Positions 48,780 through 59,600 of a DNA stretch of 64,000 nucleotides are shown in pieces. Positions within the stretch are counted from its first letter, which is position 1. Each line of letters starts with the position of its first letter. Position numbers and translations under genes: made by a program. This DNA comes from Pogonophryne albipinna (lineage: Eukaryota > Chordata > Actinopteri > Perciformes > Artedidraconidae): assembly GCA_028583405.1 (NCBI GenBank), contig CM053249.1, positions 36,938,048 to 37,002,047 on the forward strand, given 5' to 3'. The notes under the pieces are model-generated. The model was not told where the DNA came from. It worked only from the letters and a program-made list of their open reading frames with translations, and did not search any database.

Positions 48780-49181
48780 TAGGTTCAATTCTCACCAAAC
48801 ACAATATTCCCTTCCACTGCTATACCGACGATGTACAGATCTATTTGCCTCTCAAAGCAAATGTCAAACACTCACTACAGCAGTTGATGGACTGCTTGAT
48901 AGAGATAAAATCCTGGCTGACCAAAATGTCCTTAACCTCAACGAGAGCAAGACTGAGGTAATCTTTTTTGGACCCCAACCGCCAGCCTCTCCGGTTGATA
49001 TTCTGGGCTCTCTCAATGAAAACATCCTCCCCTCTGTCATGAACCTTGGAGTGACCTTCACTAGCACTTTTAAATTCGACAAGCAGGTAAGCACCGTAAT
49101 CAAACCCTGCTTTTTTTAAATAAGACTATTGGCCAAAACCAAGTCGTATTTATCTTTTAAAGATCTAGAAAGGGTTATTAA
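48780..49181 (+). pseudogene. L2 RT catalytic box piece
   Basis: Resumes the L2 frame with FHCYTDDVQIYLPL: the catalytic box is YTDD instead of YADD. Then come a frameshift near 48915, LNESKTEVIFFGPQ, and a downstream NLGVTF block. It is cut by the BED hAT at 49182. Confidence 0.78.
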
Positions 49182-50031
49182 TAGGGATGCACGATATTGG
49201 TTTTTTGAAACCGATACCGATACCGATAACTTCCTGCTTCTCAAGACCGATACCGATACCGATAACCGATAATAATATAATATATATATATATATTAAAT
49301 GTACCTGTAGTTTTTGCACACCTGGTGGTAAAAAAAGATTAGTAGTGAGCAAATGACATGAGCATTACTACTATGAACAAAACAAAGCCAAGAACAGTTT
49401 TGACTCTTCAAAGTGACCATATTTATTTTCCCAAATAAAGTTCTTGCCTTTTTCAAAAGCCTCGTCGATAGGTAAAAGCCCCGGTGCCTTTGCAGATGAC
49501 TTTGGATTCGCCGCTAGTTTAGCAGCGCAGGCGTCTTCGTACGCTTTTAACACACCATCGTAGCGATGGCGATGTTTCAGGTGACTAATCAGGTTGGAAG
49601 TATTATAGCTCGTTGCCTTTTTCCCTCCTCGTGGAACTTCTGCATTGCATTTGTTAATACAAATAGCAAGCGAACTATCTAACTCTGAAACTTTGAAATA
49701 GTCCCATACTACCGACGACATGTTTGTTTACTGTCCTGGCTTCACGGCCGCACACCATTTACGTCACAGCCAGGCATGAGTTAGAGAGCGCTGGATTTGT
49801 GAAAAACTCCCCTCTTCCTAAACCACTAATACCACAGTACTGGCAAAATGGGAGGAGCCGAGTGAAAAACAAGCGCCCCTCATCCCAATCCACCCACACC
49901 GCAGTATTTTTTTCTTTTTTATTACCCAAAAAATATATTGTATATTATCGGGGCTATTAATACTTTTATCGGGTTTATCGGGATGACGTCATAATTCCTA
50001 ATATCGGGCCGATAATTATCGTGCACCACTA
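49182..50031 (-). mobile_element. hAT element with BED-finger ORF
   Basis: Ends TAGGGATGCACGATATTGG and ATTATCGTGCACCACTA, with a perfect 8-bp duplication GTTATTAA (49174-49181, 50032-50039). Subterminal ACCGATACCGATA repeats on the left face TATCGGG repeats on the right. It carries one transposase exon on minus. Confidence 0.94.
49371..49721 (-). CDS. BED zinc-finger exon of a hAT-Ac-type transposase
   Basis: From the ATG at 49721: SSVVWDYFKVSE, then C-x3-C (CINKC) and NTSNLISHLKHRHR, the C2H2-like BED finger with its aromatic lead. An Ala-rich linker follows. It is open for 116 codons and runs to a stop at 49371 without the catalytic RNase H-like domain, so this is only the DNA-binding N-terminus. 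It could act as a repressor-like fragment if expressed. The finger itself shows no defect. Confidence 0.78.
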   Translation of the reverse strand: MSSVVWDYFKVSELDSSLAICINKCNAEVPRGGKKATSYNTSNLISHLKHRHRYDGVLKAYEDACAAKLAANPKSSAKAPGLLPIDEAFEKGKNFIWENKYGHFEESKLFLALFCS

Positions 50032-50039
50032 GTTATTAA

Positions 50040-50682
50040 TGCCTTTGTTGCCTCAAGACTGGACTATTGCAACGCTCTGTATGTGGGTATGGACCAGGCC
50101 TCAATTAAACGCCTGCAGCTAGTCCAAAACGTAGCTGCACGTCTTCTGACTGGCCACAAAAAGCGTGACCACATCACCCAAATTCTGGCCTCACTGGCTT
50201 CCAATTCAGTTCCGAATTGATTTTAAAATCCTTTTATTTGTTTTCAAAGCCCTAAATGGGCTGGCTCCTGCCTATACAGCCAAACTCCTCCATCGCTACA
50301 CCCCAGCCAGAGCCTTAAGGTCTGCTTACCAGCTGTTGCTGATAGTGCCCAAGACCAGGCTCAAAACCCGAGGTCACCGAGCCTTCGCAGCAGCTGGCCC
50401 CAGGCTCTGGAACACTCTGCCCCTCCATGTGAGGTCGGCCGAGACACTAGAGGTTTTTAAATCCTCACTAAAAACACACTTCTTCTCTCTGGCCTTCTAG
50501 TCAGAGTGGAGCATGACACCTGACATTTCCCTGTGTTTTTGTTTTTTATATTTCTGTTGTAAATGATTGTCTTTTGTTCTGATTGTAGTAATGTGTTTTA
50601 CATGTACAGCACTTTGGCTCAACCAAAAATCGCTTTTAAATGTGCTTTTGCTTTATAAATAAAACTTGATTTGATTTGATAT
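50040..50682 (+). pseudogene. L2 RT C-terminus and 3' tail
   Basis: VASRLDYCNALYVG resumes at 50040. A one-base shift near 50195 separates it from 50165-50500 (HWLPIQFRIDFKILL, FVFKALNGLAP, WNTLPLHVRSAETLEVFKSS, stop at 50500). The 3' UTR follows and ends in TTGATTTGATTTGAT at 50667-50682. Confidence 0.82.
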
Positions 50683-50714
50683 TCACCACCAGATGGTGCT
50701 CAGTTGACAGCTCC

Positions 50715-51444
50715 GCCTCTCTCTTCACTCATCAAGTACTTTTCCCAGGAATAGTTCCGATATTTCCTGGGATTTTGCGTTCACACCAAAAAGATCTGGA
50801 ACTAGAACTTTTTTTTGGGAACCTTTTCACCCCCTTTCAGTCCCTGCTAGAGAGGTGTCCTCCCCAGTTTCCTGGGGAGGACAAGGTTAGAAAAGGTTAG
50901 AAAAAAAATGCTAACGGCGCTTGCACAGAAAACACGGTTTAACACCCTTATTACTTATCGTAGCTGCACATCCAACATATCGACTAGCATCATGAGAAGA
51001 CACAGAACTTTAAGGACAAGGTTCCAATTTCTGATTGGGCGGGGCGAATTGCAAACCACGCCCCGTAACCCGCCATTTTATTTGCTCGCATTACCATTAT
51101 TAGCATTAGCCCACGCGCACCAACAGAGAGAGACTAACTTATGGCAACACAAAATAAAACATGGGTGTGGTGGAGTGATGAGGAGGTGTCGGAGCTTCTG
51201 GCGATTTACTCGGATTTACTCAGTCCCCAACTCCGGGGACTTTGGGTGGCAGTATACACCGTGAAGTTGTTTGCGGCCTGCCAGTAAACCCAAAGCAGAA
51301 GAAGAAGAAGTGACGTCAGCGGCTTCATTTGCGTAAACCTCCCTCAGGGACTTATTCCGGTGTGAACGCGATCTACTAGATAGTTCCGGAACTAAAGATT
51401 TCCGGGGAACTATTCCTGGGAAAGGTACTTGGTGTGAAAGCGCC
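50715..51444 (+). mobile_element. Harbinger-like element with Myb-like ORF
   Basis: The left and right ends both carry AAGTACYTTTCCCAGGAATAGTTCC in opposite orientation (50734 onward, and complementary up to 51431). The right end extends to TTGGTGTGAAAGCGCC. A small Myb-like ORF lies inside, and no transposase. A 103-bp block (50905-51007) is shared with the next element. The exact left border is uncertain. Confidence 0.65.
51141..51287 (+). CDS. Myb/SANT-like ORF of a Harbinger element
   Basis: The ATG at 51141 gives 48 residues with WVWWSDEEVSELLAIYSD. This is the first helix of the trihelix/Myb-like DNA-binding protein that Harbinger elements encode beside the transposase and that brings transposase to the ends (family knowledge). 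It is short against the usual 200 or more residues, so truncated. A similar motif sits in the element at 54256-54822. Confidence 0.6.
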   Translation: MATQNKTWVWWSDEEVSELLAIYSDLLSPQLRGLWVAVYTVKLFAACQ

Positions 51445-51474
51445 TATTGGGTGTTTTTATTGAACCATTCTTAG

Positions 51475-51640
51475 TCGGGCCCCTTGCCTGAGACCAATTA
51501 GCAATGGGAGGCCCTATCAGGAACACCCCAGCCTTATTATTATGACCACAGCATCCAACAGTATGCATAGATTAGAGGAATACTTTGAGGACAAAAGCAA
51601 GGAGGCTGTTCCCATCAGTTGGTTTGTGGTGAAAGATATG
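51475..51640 (+). other. Possible exon of an unidentified gene
   Basis: Acceptor CCATTCTTAG at 51474, then 166 bp open in the frame that ends MHRLEEYFEDKSKEAVPISW...KDM, then donor GTAAGA at 51641. The sequence lies between transposons and is not itself repeated in the window. No family was recognised. It may be a host or captured exon. Confidence 0.35.
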
Positions 51641-51675
51641 GTAAGAATTTGATTAATACAATATAGTTATTTTAA

Positions 51676-53569
51676 AGGTCCCATGTCATGTGTAGGAGCC
51701 AAAATGCTTGTTTTGCCATTACTTATTATTTTTATTATTATCTTCATTTGTGTTTGCATCACGTTTAATTCTTATTGTTTACCACTTCCGGAAATGGTCA
51801 CGTCGGTGTGGTTTATTGTTATTTAGGTCACCTGTTGGATGCCGGTTTGGGAGGATATGATGTAGGAAGAGGGTGAATTTGCTCTGATACTTTCTGTTGA
51901 CCGTCAGGTCGGGAGTTGTACATTGTTTGTTTGTGTACCACAAAGCTAACGCTGAGCCTCTGAATTAGCCACGAGTGAAAAAATGCTAACGGTGCTTGCA
52001 CAGAAAACATGGTTTAACACCCTTATTACTTATCGTAGCTGCACATCCAACATATCGACTAGCATCATGAGAAGACACAGAATCGATCGGTACCTACATC
52101 ATCACTCCATGATAAGAACCTTTGACTTTATAAACAAAAACAGACATTACAACACATGGCGCGAGGTAGCAAAAATGGGAAAATGGCTTACCTTTATCGT
52201 TGTCTGGTCAAAGGTGGTCTTCAATGGCATTAAAACGATAAAAAACGTTTCTGAAGTTTAATCCATAGGTTAATCAAATGTGTCTGTGTCACTTTGAAAT
52301 GATTTCTGATAAGCAATAAACCTACTTTTCCGTTTTCAGATTTCAGAGCGTGAGACAGCTTTCGCTCTGGGCAAAACTGCATGCGCGAAGCCCCCACTTT
52401 TTTTTTGTAACGTTGGTGTGTATGTGGAAACCCCCCTTCGATTCTATTGGCTCTAACGATTAAAAAGAGATCTCAATCACCAAAATCGACCAATGGGTTC
52501 CAGAGAAACGGCAAAAACGCCCATTTCCACCCAAATCACCCCGGAGGTGGAGTTTATTTTTCTAAACCTCTCTAAAAAGGTCAAATGTCACTTGTTTTGC
52601 ATCAATCTTGATACAGGGTACTTATTATATGTTGTACTTTGGATTCCTAAAGCTTTTAGTCTACCATCCCATCATTCAAGGGTGGTTTTCACTATAAGTA
52701 AAAAATAATTTTTGGATGGACACTATAATTTACAGTTTTTTACTATGTTCAATCAGAAATGTCTTTCAAATAAAAAACATCTCTATTGATTCTGACTTGT
52801 CTACATCCAACTCACAGGTTTATCATTGCTTTGAGAAAAAAGATTATTAATGTTCCCCTTTTAGAAGGGAAGATATGGTCATTTGTTCTGGAAATGTCAT
52901 TTTCGAGCCTGAGACCTGAAAAACAGGGATGGGGTTCAACAGGTTAAACACTATGGACTATGAATGACTTCGGACTCTTATATGGAATGCATCACAGCAA
53001 AGAGCACATTTTAGCCTCTCAGCGGCATAACTCATAGGAATTTGTGCCGCTACATCATGCTTTTCCGGTTATTACACGTCCCCTTATGTTTTATGAAGGT
53101 TTTTCTGCATGTAAACGGTCTGCAAAGTCACAAACCCTCAAAGTACACCCTGTAGCGAGTAAAACTCTAACACAGAAAATACCTGTCAACGTGACCATCG
53201 GGCGTGCAACGTCCCGCAAACACGGCACCCAGACCCCACGCAGCATTCTCATCTGTTTGTCATTACTGGTGTCATTTTCTGGTTGCTAATGCCATTGTAA
53301 CTCATAATCACTGATGTTCCGCTGTAACAGTGGTAGACTCATCAGAACAGAGTGGGCGAGCTGACCAATCAGAGCACATTGGGCTCACAGGGAGGGGGGG
53401 GGGCAGGAGCTCCAACAAGCCATGTAGGACAGAGAGTGAATACAGATACTATACAGAGATGCTGTATGTGAAACCAATGTGAGTTTGGAAAATTGCACAA
53501 TATAAATCTATTCTAGTAGACCTCAACAATGGAATTATGATCAGTAGAAATGGCCATGACATGGGACCT
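51676..53569. mobile_element. TTAA-flanked non-autonomous transposon
   Basis: Ends AGGTCCCATGTCATG and CATGACATGGGACCT, perfectly complementary over 15 bp and flanked by TTAA (51672-51675, 53570-53573), as for piggyBac or Kolobok elements. 1.9 kb, no transposase. It carries the 103-bp block at 51980-52082 shared with 50905-51007. Confidence 0.88.
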
Positions 53570-53853
53570 TTAAGTCATCGGTGTAGTTTCCAGGACTGGG
53601 TTTTTATATGTTTTTGACGATGCACTGCTGAGTCAGGCTCGTAATGAATACTGAACGGAACATTTTGTTCATCTCAGTTAATGAAATAGGTTACTTGCTG
53701 TGTGTAGCACAGACCTTATAGTGTACAATCTCAAATAGTTCAAGAGCTGGTTGAATGTTCATGAGGGGAACCTGGAAAACAGGGAAGAAGGTCCAGAACT
53801 CAGTGCTGTATAGCTCAGTGATTGATGTAGCCATCACCCATTGTACATTTCAG

Positions 53854-54047
53854 ACACTTTGTCATCAATCCTGCCCTGCTGGCTTTTTGGAAGTCAGCTC
53901 CCTAACCATTGGACATTGAAAAGGGTTCTCCAGCTTCATACACTGCTTTCTGTCAGACGGAAGTCCTCTCATCAGCCTACAGGTGGAGTCAGGGGCATGC
54001 AGTGGGGGAGGTTGTTCTGCAGCAGAGTTTTGAAGGCAGAGCTGAAA
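53854..54047 (+). other. Possible exon truncated by the DIRS insertion
   Basis: Acceptor TTGTACATTTCAG ends at 53853. In phase with the 51475 exon it opens TLCHQSCPAGFLEV and soon stops. Another frame is open through to the DIRS edge and again beyond 58361 (TDTILAHALTGLNSRV). Function unknown. Confidence 0.3.
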
Positions 54048-54255
54048 TCTGAAGTTACCTACTGTAACTCCAGCTTCTATGAGTATTGGCGTACCCGCGC
54101 AGCACTGAAAACACTTGTAGTCCACGCCCGCCCGCAAGGTGGGCCCCACCCTCGGGCTCCCTTCCGGTATAAATAGGAAGGAGGCCCGACAATCTGCTCC
54201 CACACAAAACAACTTTTCTTCAGCTATTCGTGGAGCCAGTGGGGCCCAGCACTTA

Positions 54256-54822
54256 TACCTCATTCACACCAACGCAACTCCGGTTCAAGCTTCGTGCTAG
54301 AGCTTTTCAGGTTCAGAACCGGTTCTTCGGTTTAGCTCCGGCTCTTTTCACACAGCCCAGAGTCCGACTGGTGCTACGTCATTGCGTCATCGTTTGCGTC
54401 ATGACGTAACCGTTTGAGTGCCTGCTTCATAAAGCCAAACCGTGCGGAAACCCCTCACAGCTGACACCGACAACAACAACAATGGCCGATTGTGCTCCAG
54501 CTTCCTCTGTACCTCTTCGGAAGACCAGATTCCCAGTAGGTAGCTGGTCTCTTCAGTGGACCACTGCTGCTTGTTAAGTTTCTCCATCGTTGTGTACAAA
54601 CTGGACAAAACGCCGGCTTTTTGTTGTTGTTCAGGAGTTGATCCCGCCCCTGCCCCTGCCCCCGCGGTGCTTTTGCTCTAGCCGGAAACATTTTTGGTGC
54701 TTGAAACGAAGCGGATTCCGGAGCGAAGAGGCTGCTCCGCTGCGGTGTGAACAGGAAAACCTGGTGCTTTTCAAGCTCCAGCTCCGAACCGGCCCTGAAA
54801 CACCGTTGGTGTGAATGAGGTA
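54256..54822 (-). mobile_element. Harbinger element with TTA duplication
   Basis: Ends TACCTCATTCACACCAACG and GTTGGTGTGAATGAGGTA with TTA on both sides (54253-54255, 54823-54825), the Harbinger target site. 567 bp. It encodes only a short Myb-like frame on minus. It lies in the left end region of the DIRS element. Confidence 0.88.
54399..54608 (-). CDS. Myb/SANT-like ORF of a Harbinger element
   Basis: The minus ATG at 54608 gives 69 residues. From the eighth residue it reads MEKLNKQQWSTEETSYLLGI and a following EEVQRKLE, the start of a Myb/trihelix-like domain. The later residues do not look conserved, so it is a truncated copy of the DNA-binding companion protein of Harbinger transposases. 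Confidence 0.55.
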   Translation of the reverse strand: MSSLYTTMEKLNKQQWSTEETSYLLGIWSSEEVQRKLEHNRPLLLLSVSAVRGFRTVWLYEAGTQTVTS

Positions 54823-54837
54823 TTAGAGGGCTACGAC

Positions 54838-54921
54838 TATACTCATACAAGCTGGAGTTACAGTAGGTAACTTCAGTTCTATTTCGTATATGGCTTCGCC
54901 CTCTAAGGCTATCGCTATTGG
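54838..54921. repeat. DIRS internal complementary region
   Basis: 54838-54874 is complementary to the outer left end (54049-54087, GAAGTTACCTACTGTAACTC). 54875-54921 is complementary to the outer right end (58317-58360, GGCGAAGCCATATACGAAAT). In DIRS elements this region templates closure of the circular intermediate (family knowledge). Confidence 0.88.
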
Positions 54922-55179
54922 GTTAAGGGCGAAGCAAGATGTAGTCTGCGCCCCACTGGGTCCGCCCGGTACTAGAAGCACAGACACACCTGCTCAGATA
55001 ATAACACATGCCTATTGTGCCATGCGAATGGCGCATCACCGTCCCTGGAATATAGCATAACATGAATATTCTCCATGAGGGGACGAATACATACCTGCCG
55101 CTGTGAGAAAGTAGAGACGAAGGTCACACTTTGCCCAGTGACAAAAGAGGGGGAACAAGAGCAGCTCTCTGCGTGTAGA

Positions 55180-55385
55180 CAGGCAGGAGAGCGCACAGCT
55201 GGATTCCTGATATCACTCACTCGGGAATATACATTGCTCTGATGGAGAGCAACGTGTGTGCGCGTCCAGAACAGCAGCCGCCTGGCTGCGTTCAGAAGCT
55301 GCGCGGATACTCCTCCCTGGCGATTGAGGTAGGCTGCCGTGGCCTGTTGTCTGTGCAAATCAACACATGTTTGATTGTACAGCAA
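55180..55385 (-). pseudogene. DIRS RNase H-like remnant
   Basis: The minus frame reads CVDLHRQQATAAYLNRQGG and then LLNAARRLLFWTRTHVALHQ. This corresponds to the RNase H part of DIRS pol, where a D-N-x-x-x-V/A-A-Y-x-N-R-Q-G-G block is typical. The expected catalytic Asp is replaced in the visible frame. Downstream coding is not recognisable. Confidence 0.62.
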
Positions 55386-55679
55386 CGGGGTGAAGTGCTG
55401 GAGTACTTCTCAAACCGGAGAACAGCTCCAGCACATTTACCTCTGACGCACGGGGTCGGTGCGCGGGCGAATGAACCACCTCTGGAGACTCCTCCTGTGG
55501 GGGAGTCCCAGGGGGATCCCCACGTGACCAGCTGAAGTCATGCTGAGCAGCTGTATCACGGAGAGGGCCTGCGGGATGTGACACGCCGGAGAGGGAGCTG
55601 TCAGTTTCTCCACTCACTGCCGCGAGAGCCGCGCTCTGCTGGCTGAGTTTAATTCCACTCCCAGATAAATGGATATCTG

Positions 55680-56130
55680 AGAGGGAAGAGGACAGCTCTT
55701 CTTCAAATTCATTATGAAAACCCAGGCTTTGACAGATGCGATACGAGATGTAACGTCTGTAAAGTGACTTCCTCCCTCGAGCGAGCCAGCAATAGCAGGT
55801 CGTCCAGATAAACCACATTCTCATCCCTCCTCTGTGTAGTGAATCCAGCCTTCTACACACTTGCGAGGGGCCAGGAAATATCCGAACGGCAGACGATTGT
55901 CTGGTCTGATATTCCCTGAAAAGAGAAACGCAGGGATTTCCTGAGTTTCAGCATGATGGGTACGTGGAAGTATGTGCGTGCTTCAGGTTTATGAAAGTGA
56001 ACCAGTCGTCCTGGTGAACACATTCCAGCATCTGTTTGATCGTCAGCATGTGGAATACTGACAGATCAAGGATGGGTCTCACTCCCCCATGTTTTTCCCG
56101 GGATTTAGAAAATAACGGTAGTAAAAATCC
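55680..56130 (-). pseudogene. DIRS reverse transcriptase remnant
   Basis: In alternating minus frames: GGVRPILDLSVFHMLTIKQM, then DDWFTFINLKHAHTYFHVPI (motif A), then LPFGYFLAPR, then the catalytic VVYLDDLLLLARSREEV. At least three indels separate them. The order and spacing are those of a DIRS RT with its middle and thumb reduced. Confidence 0.72.
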
Positions 56131-56689
56131 CTGATTTTCCTCCCTTTTTCAACAGGAGTTCCTGCAGCGCTGAATGGAGCGCAAGACACTGTTCCTGGGA
56201 TGACAGGAGTGTTTATTGTATCCCATGGAACTGCGGGGGGAGAGGCTTCTCTGTGATATGCTGTAATGGTCGTCATGGTGACGAGCCACGCCATCGCCCT
56301 CCCTGCTCGCGCTTCTTGAGGCAAAAGGGCTGCGAGGGAGTCTCCACACGCTGCGTTTCACTCCGGCTTTCATCATGAGGCGCGTACACGCTCAGGGGAT
56401 GAGTGGAGCTGTGTGCAGTGCTGTCCACACGAGGCGTTATAATGGTGCTCGTGGGCTTATTATGACCGTGCAAAGACGTATCTCGGACAGAGTAATGCCG
56501 CAAGCTCTGCGGTTTAATAACCGAGGTTAAAACCAGCATGCTCCTGCAGCGAGCCCTGCTGACTACTAATCAACAGATTGGTGACAGCCGGCTTAATTAG
56601 CGAACTCTGCAGTTTAACATTCCGATAGATTAAACCTGCACGTTTATGCAACGAGCCCTGCTGGCTACTAACCGAGGTTATAGGCAGCC

Positions 56690-58137
56690 GGCTTACACGG
56701 AGCAGACCAAGAGCGGGAGTGCCTCACTCTCCGTTGACTCACCGCCGACGGAGCGGAGATGCGGGGCGGAGCCCCTGCCGCCGCCGCCGCTGGGCGATCC
56801 TGACGCCGTGGCTGTGGACGTCTCTCCGCCTGCCGCTGTGGCCGGGTTGGACGCTGCGGCTGCTGCGGCTGCTGCGGCTGCTGCGGATGCTGCGACTGCT
56901 GCCGCTGCTGCGGGCGTTGATGCCGCTGTGGCCGCCCAGCAGGCTGGAGCCAGCTGACGTGCTGGCGGATGTCGTCCGCCTGTTCTGCAGCTGCCTTCAT
57001 AGACCATGGCGTGGAACTGGGGTCCGAACAGCCCGTGCGGACTGATTGGAGCGTCCAGTAGCACCTTCCTGGCCGTCTCCGTAACAGAAGCCTGCTGCAG
57101 CCAGAGGTGGCACTGAATCTGCGTCACCCACGCGGCGATCCTCGCCTGGGAGACAGCGACGGACACGCACAGAGTGAGCGCCGTGCTGGCTGCCTTGCCG
57201 ATCTCCTCTGCTTCATCAGCTGCCAAGGTGGTGGACCGCTCCACCAGCGTCACCACCGAGCTGGAGAGCAGCGCGATATTGTTAGCCGCCGCCGACGCCT
57301 GAAAGGCACACTAGTGCACCCGGTCGGCCTGGTGGGCGACATACTGGTCCCTGGGGGAGGTCAACGTAGGGCGCCGTCCGGCGATCATGTTGCCTTGTCT
57401 AACCCCAACGCCATCAGGCTCGGCTCCAGAGAAGGGGTGGTTGGGAAACCAGCGTCTGTGAACCCCTCCACCTTGATGAGGGGAACAAATGTGGCCACCG
57501 GAGCCCTCAGGGTCTTCGTGTTTGCCGCCGCACCCTCCTGGTACCACCTGATGGCGGGGAAGCGTGGCCAGACCGGCTCACTCCTGACCGTCTGCACCCG
57601 CGAAAAAACTCCGGTCATATCGTCCGGAGCATGCCTCTCCTGAGCTAGGGGAACGGGGAGACCTCTGCATATGATATCCGGCAGTTCCCCCAGGATGCCA
57701 CCTATCGCCGGCAGCGCCGTGGTGACGGAGAAGGGGACCGCATGCTCAGCCGCCAACCCCGCACCCTGCTCCGACTCTGTCTCCCCCGTCCGGGGGAGAG
57801 GAGGGAGGGGAGAACCGTACGGTGAACCGTGGAGGGAGACGGGGTAGGAGTCGTCCAACTCCTGCCCGGCACTCGGCTCCAGGGACATGCTGCCGTCCAC
57901 GGGCTCGAAAGCCTGGACGGGCCAATCGTCCTCCTTTGCCGCAGCAGCGAGAGCGTCCGCTCTTCGCTTCCTGTCGGCCGAGGGGAGACGAGCACAGTGT
58001 GTGCATGCGACCTGCGAGCTGAGAGCCGCGTACGCGTGCTCTGACCCCAGGCAGGATTCGCACATCGTGTGCTGGTCGTAGCTCATAATGTATCCAGAGC
58101 CACATGAGGGACAATCTCTTACACAATTGCTGCTCAT
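56690..58137 (-). pseudogene. DIRS gag-like ORF
   Basis: The ATG at 58137 starts a protein with paired Cys (CPSCGSGY, CESCLGSEHAYAAL, CTHCARLP), the zinc-binding N-terminus of fish DIRS gag. An acidic, Pro-rich middle follows to 57385, then after frameshifts near 57370-57256 an alpha-helical part (VERSTTLAADEAEEIGKAAS, AAWVTQIQCHLWLQQASVTE, LFGPQFHAMV). An Ala/Gln triplet repeat at 56845-56930 follows. About 480 residues in all if joined. It packages the RNA. Confidence 0.78.
56845..56930. repeat. (CTG)n-like triplet repeat in DIRS gag
   Basis: Degenerate GCTGCGGCTGCTGCGGCT units, coding Ala on one strand and Gln or Ala on the other, at the gag C-terminus. Confidence 0.8.
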
Positions 58138-58360
58138 GGTTGACTCTGCTCTTAAGTGTCTCTGTGCTTCAGTAATGGGGTGCTGAAGAAAAGAGGGAGC
58201 AGATTGTCGGGCCTCCTTCCTATTTATACCGGAAGGGAGCCCGAGGGTGGGGCCCACCTTGCGGGCGGGCGTGGACTACAAGTGTTTTCAGTGCTGCGTG
58301 GGTGCGCAGGGGGATTATCCAATAGCGATAGCCTTAGAGGGCGAAGCCATATACGAAATA

Positions 58361-58856
58361 GAACCACAGACACCATCCTGGCTCATGCTCTTACAGGCCT
58401 AAACAGCAGGGTTCAAGGAGGACAGGACAAAAAATGACTATAAAAGACATTAAAATACTTCTAAGCCACCAAGGTCAGGACAATGAGGCTGTGAATGTAT
58501 GTGGCACAGGCCTTTACTTATAGAGGACATACCTTTTTTTATTTCTGATCAAATAAACGTATTGTAAGGGGCTGAGAGGCAGGGTAGTGGGAGGCACCTA
58601 GATTCCCAACAGGTGGCTCCACCCTCTTCCAATTAGCAGTATTGGGAGCAGGTGTGGAGACCTCACACCTGGTGCTAATCACTCCCTCAAGGGAGACAAA
58701 GCACACATAGTTGCTCAGTTGTGTGTGGCACATGGAGGGAGCAGGAGGCTCCCAGTGTAAGGAAACGTTTTTGTAAGCTGGTAAGTCGGTTAGCGGCCCG
58801 GCTACGTTAGCCTTTTTTTAATGGAAGGTATTTTGGAGTTTGATAGCAATAAATCC
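58361..58856. other. Gene-free stretch
   Basis: The first 75 bp could continue the interrupted exon of 53854-54047 to a stop at 58435. 58560-58760 has repeat-like words (CACACCTGGTGCTAATCACTC) but no ends were found. Confidence 0.5.
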
Positions 58857-59192
58857 TAGTGATGGCAAAATGAAGCTTTGAATGAAGCATCGAACCACTT
58901 GGACAATTGTGTCGGAAATAGGTTCATTTCTCGAAGCTTCAGTTACAGCGACCTCTCCTGGCGAAGTGCAAGGCTGCAGTGGGTTTAACGTATCTTTGCC
59001 TTGAAATAATGAACTGAATATTCGATGCACACACACACTAAGACTGAATATCATGTTCTATTTGCAATTAAATATTGATAATTGTGTGTATTGGGTTATT
59101 GAGAAGAGACTAGAGAGTGCTGGACATTTTTTTGGGCGGAGAGGGCCTTTTATCAGTTATTAAAGTTGAAAAGCAATGATCAAAGGTTTGAC

Positions 59193-59270
59193 TATTCTGG
59201 GCTTTGAACCGGGTGCGAGGAGGACATCGCCGCATCCTGGCCGCCGGCTCTACCCACTGGGCTATCTATT
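59193..59270 (-). other. tRNA-like segment
   Basis: The minus strand has an A-box-like TAGCCCAGTGGGTAGAG (about 59248-59264) and a B-box-like GGTTCAAAGCC (59200-59210) spaced as in tRNA genes. A clear cloverleaf with a named anticodon could not be drawn by eye. It may be a tRNA-derived SINE head captured by the hAT. Confidence 0.45.
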
Positions 59271-59600
59271 CCTTAAACTATTGAAGTGTTTTTATAGTAA
59301 TTATTGTCTTTTTGTTCACAACTTCTCCACATTTCGAAGTGTTTCACGAGCCAGAACGACCTATCTTTCTTCCTGGCTTGCTCTATATAATGATCCAATT
59401 AAAATGCAATACCAACAACTCCACACAACAACGCAAACTACGACAACAACCCACACATTGTGCATTGTTTAGAGCGGTTATAAAGTGTTGAAGCTCTCAA
59501 ATTCGAAACTGTTTCAACCTGTCACCTGTCAGAATCGAGACTAGGCAGTGCATTGAATCACCTGATTGGACGGCGAACCAGTGAGTTGATTCATTCAGGA

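Larger units (their letters stand above)
54048..58360 (-). mobile_element. DIRS-type tyrosine-recombinase retroelement, defective
   Basis: 54101-54204 and 58190-58303 are inverted repeats. An internal complementary region (54838-54921) joins the complements of both outer ends, the hallmark of DIRS elements. The minus strand encodes gag (58137 to 56690), RT (about 56130 to 55680) and RNase H-like (about 55385 to 55180) regions. Only about 80 bp lie between the last coding and the complementary region, so the tyrosine recombinase and methyltransferase are missing. It contains a Harbinger-type insert at 54256-54822. No target duplication is seen, as expected. Confidence 0.87.

Noticed and set aside
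53841..54176. 111-codon plus ORF as a complete gene
   Set aside because: It runs into the DIRS terminal repeat; only the part before 54048 can be outside the transposon.
56646..57045. Ala-rich and Leu-rich plus ORFs
   Set aside because: Opposite-strand shadows of the DIRS gag triplet repeat.
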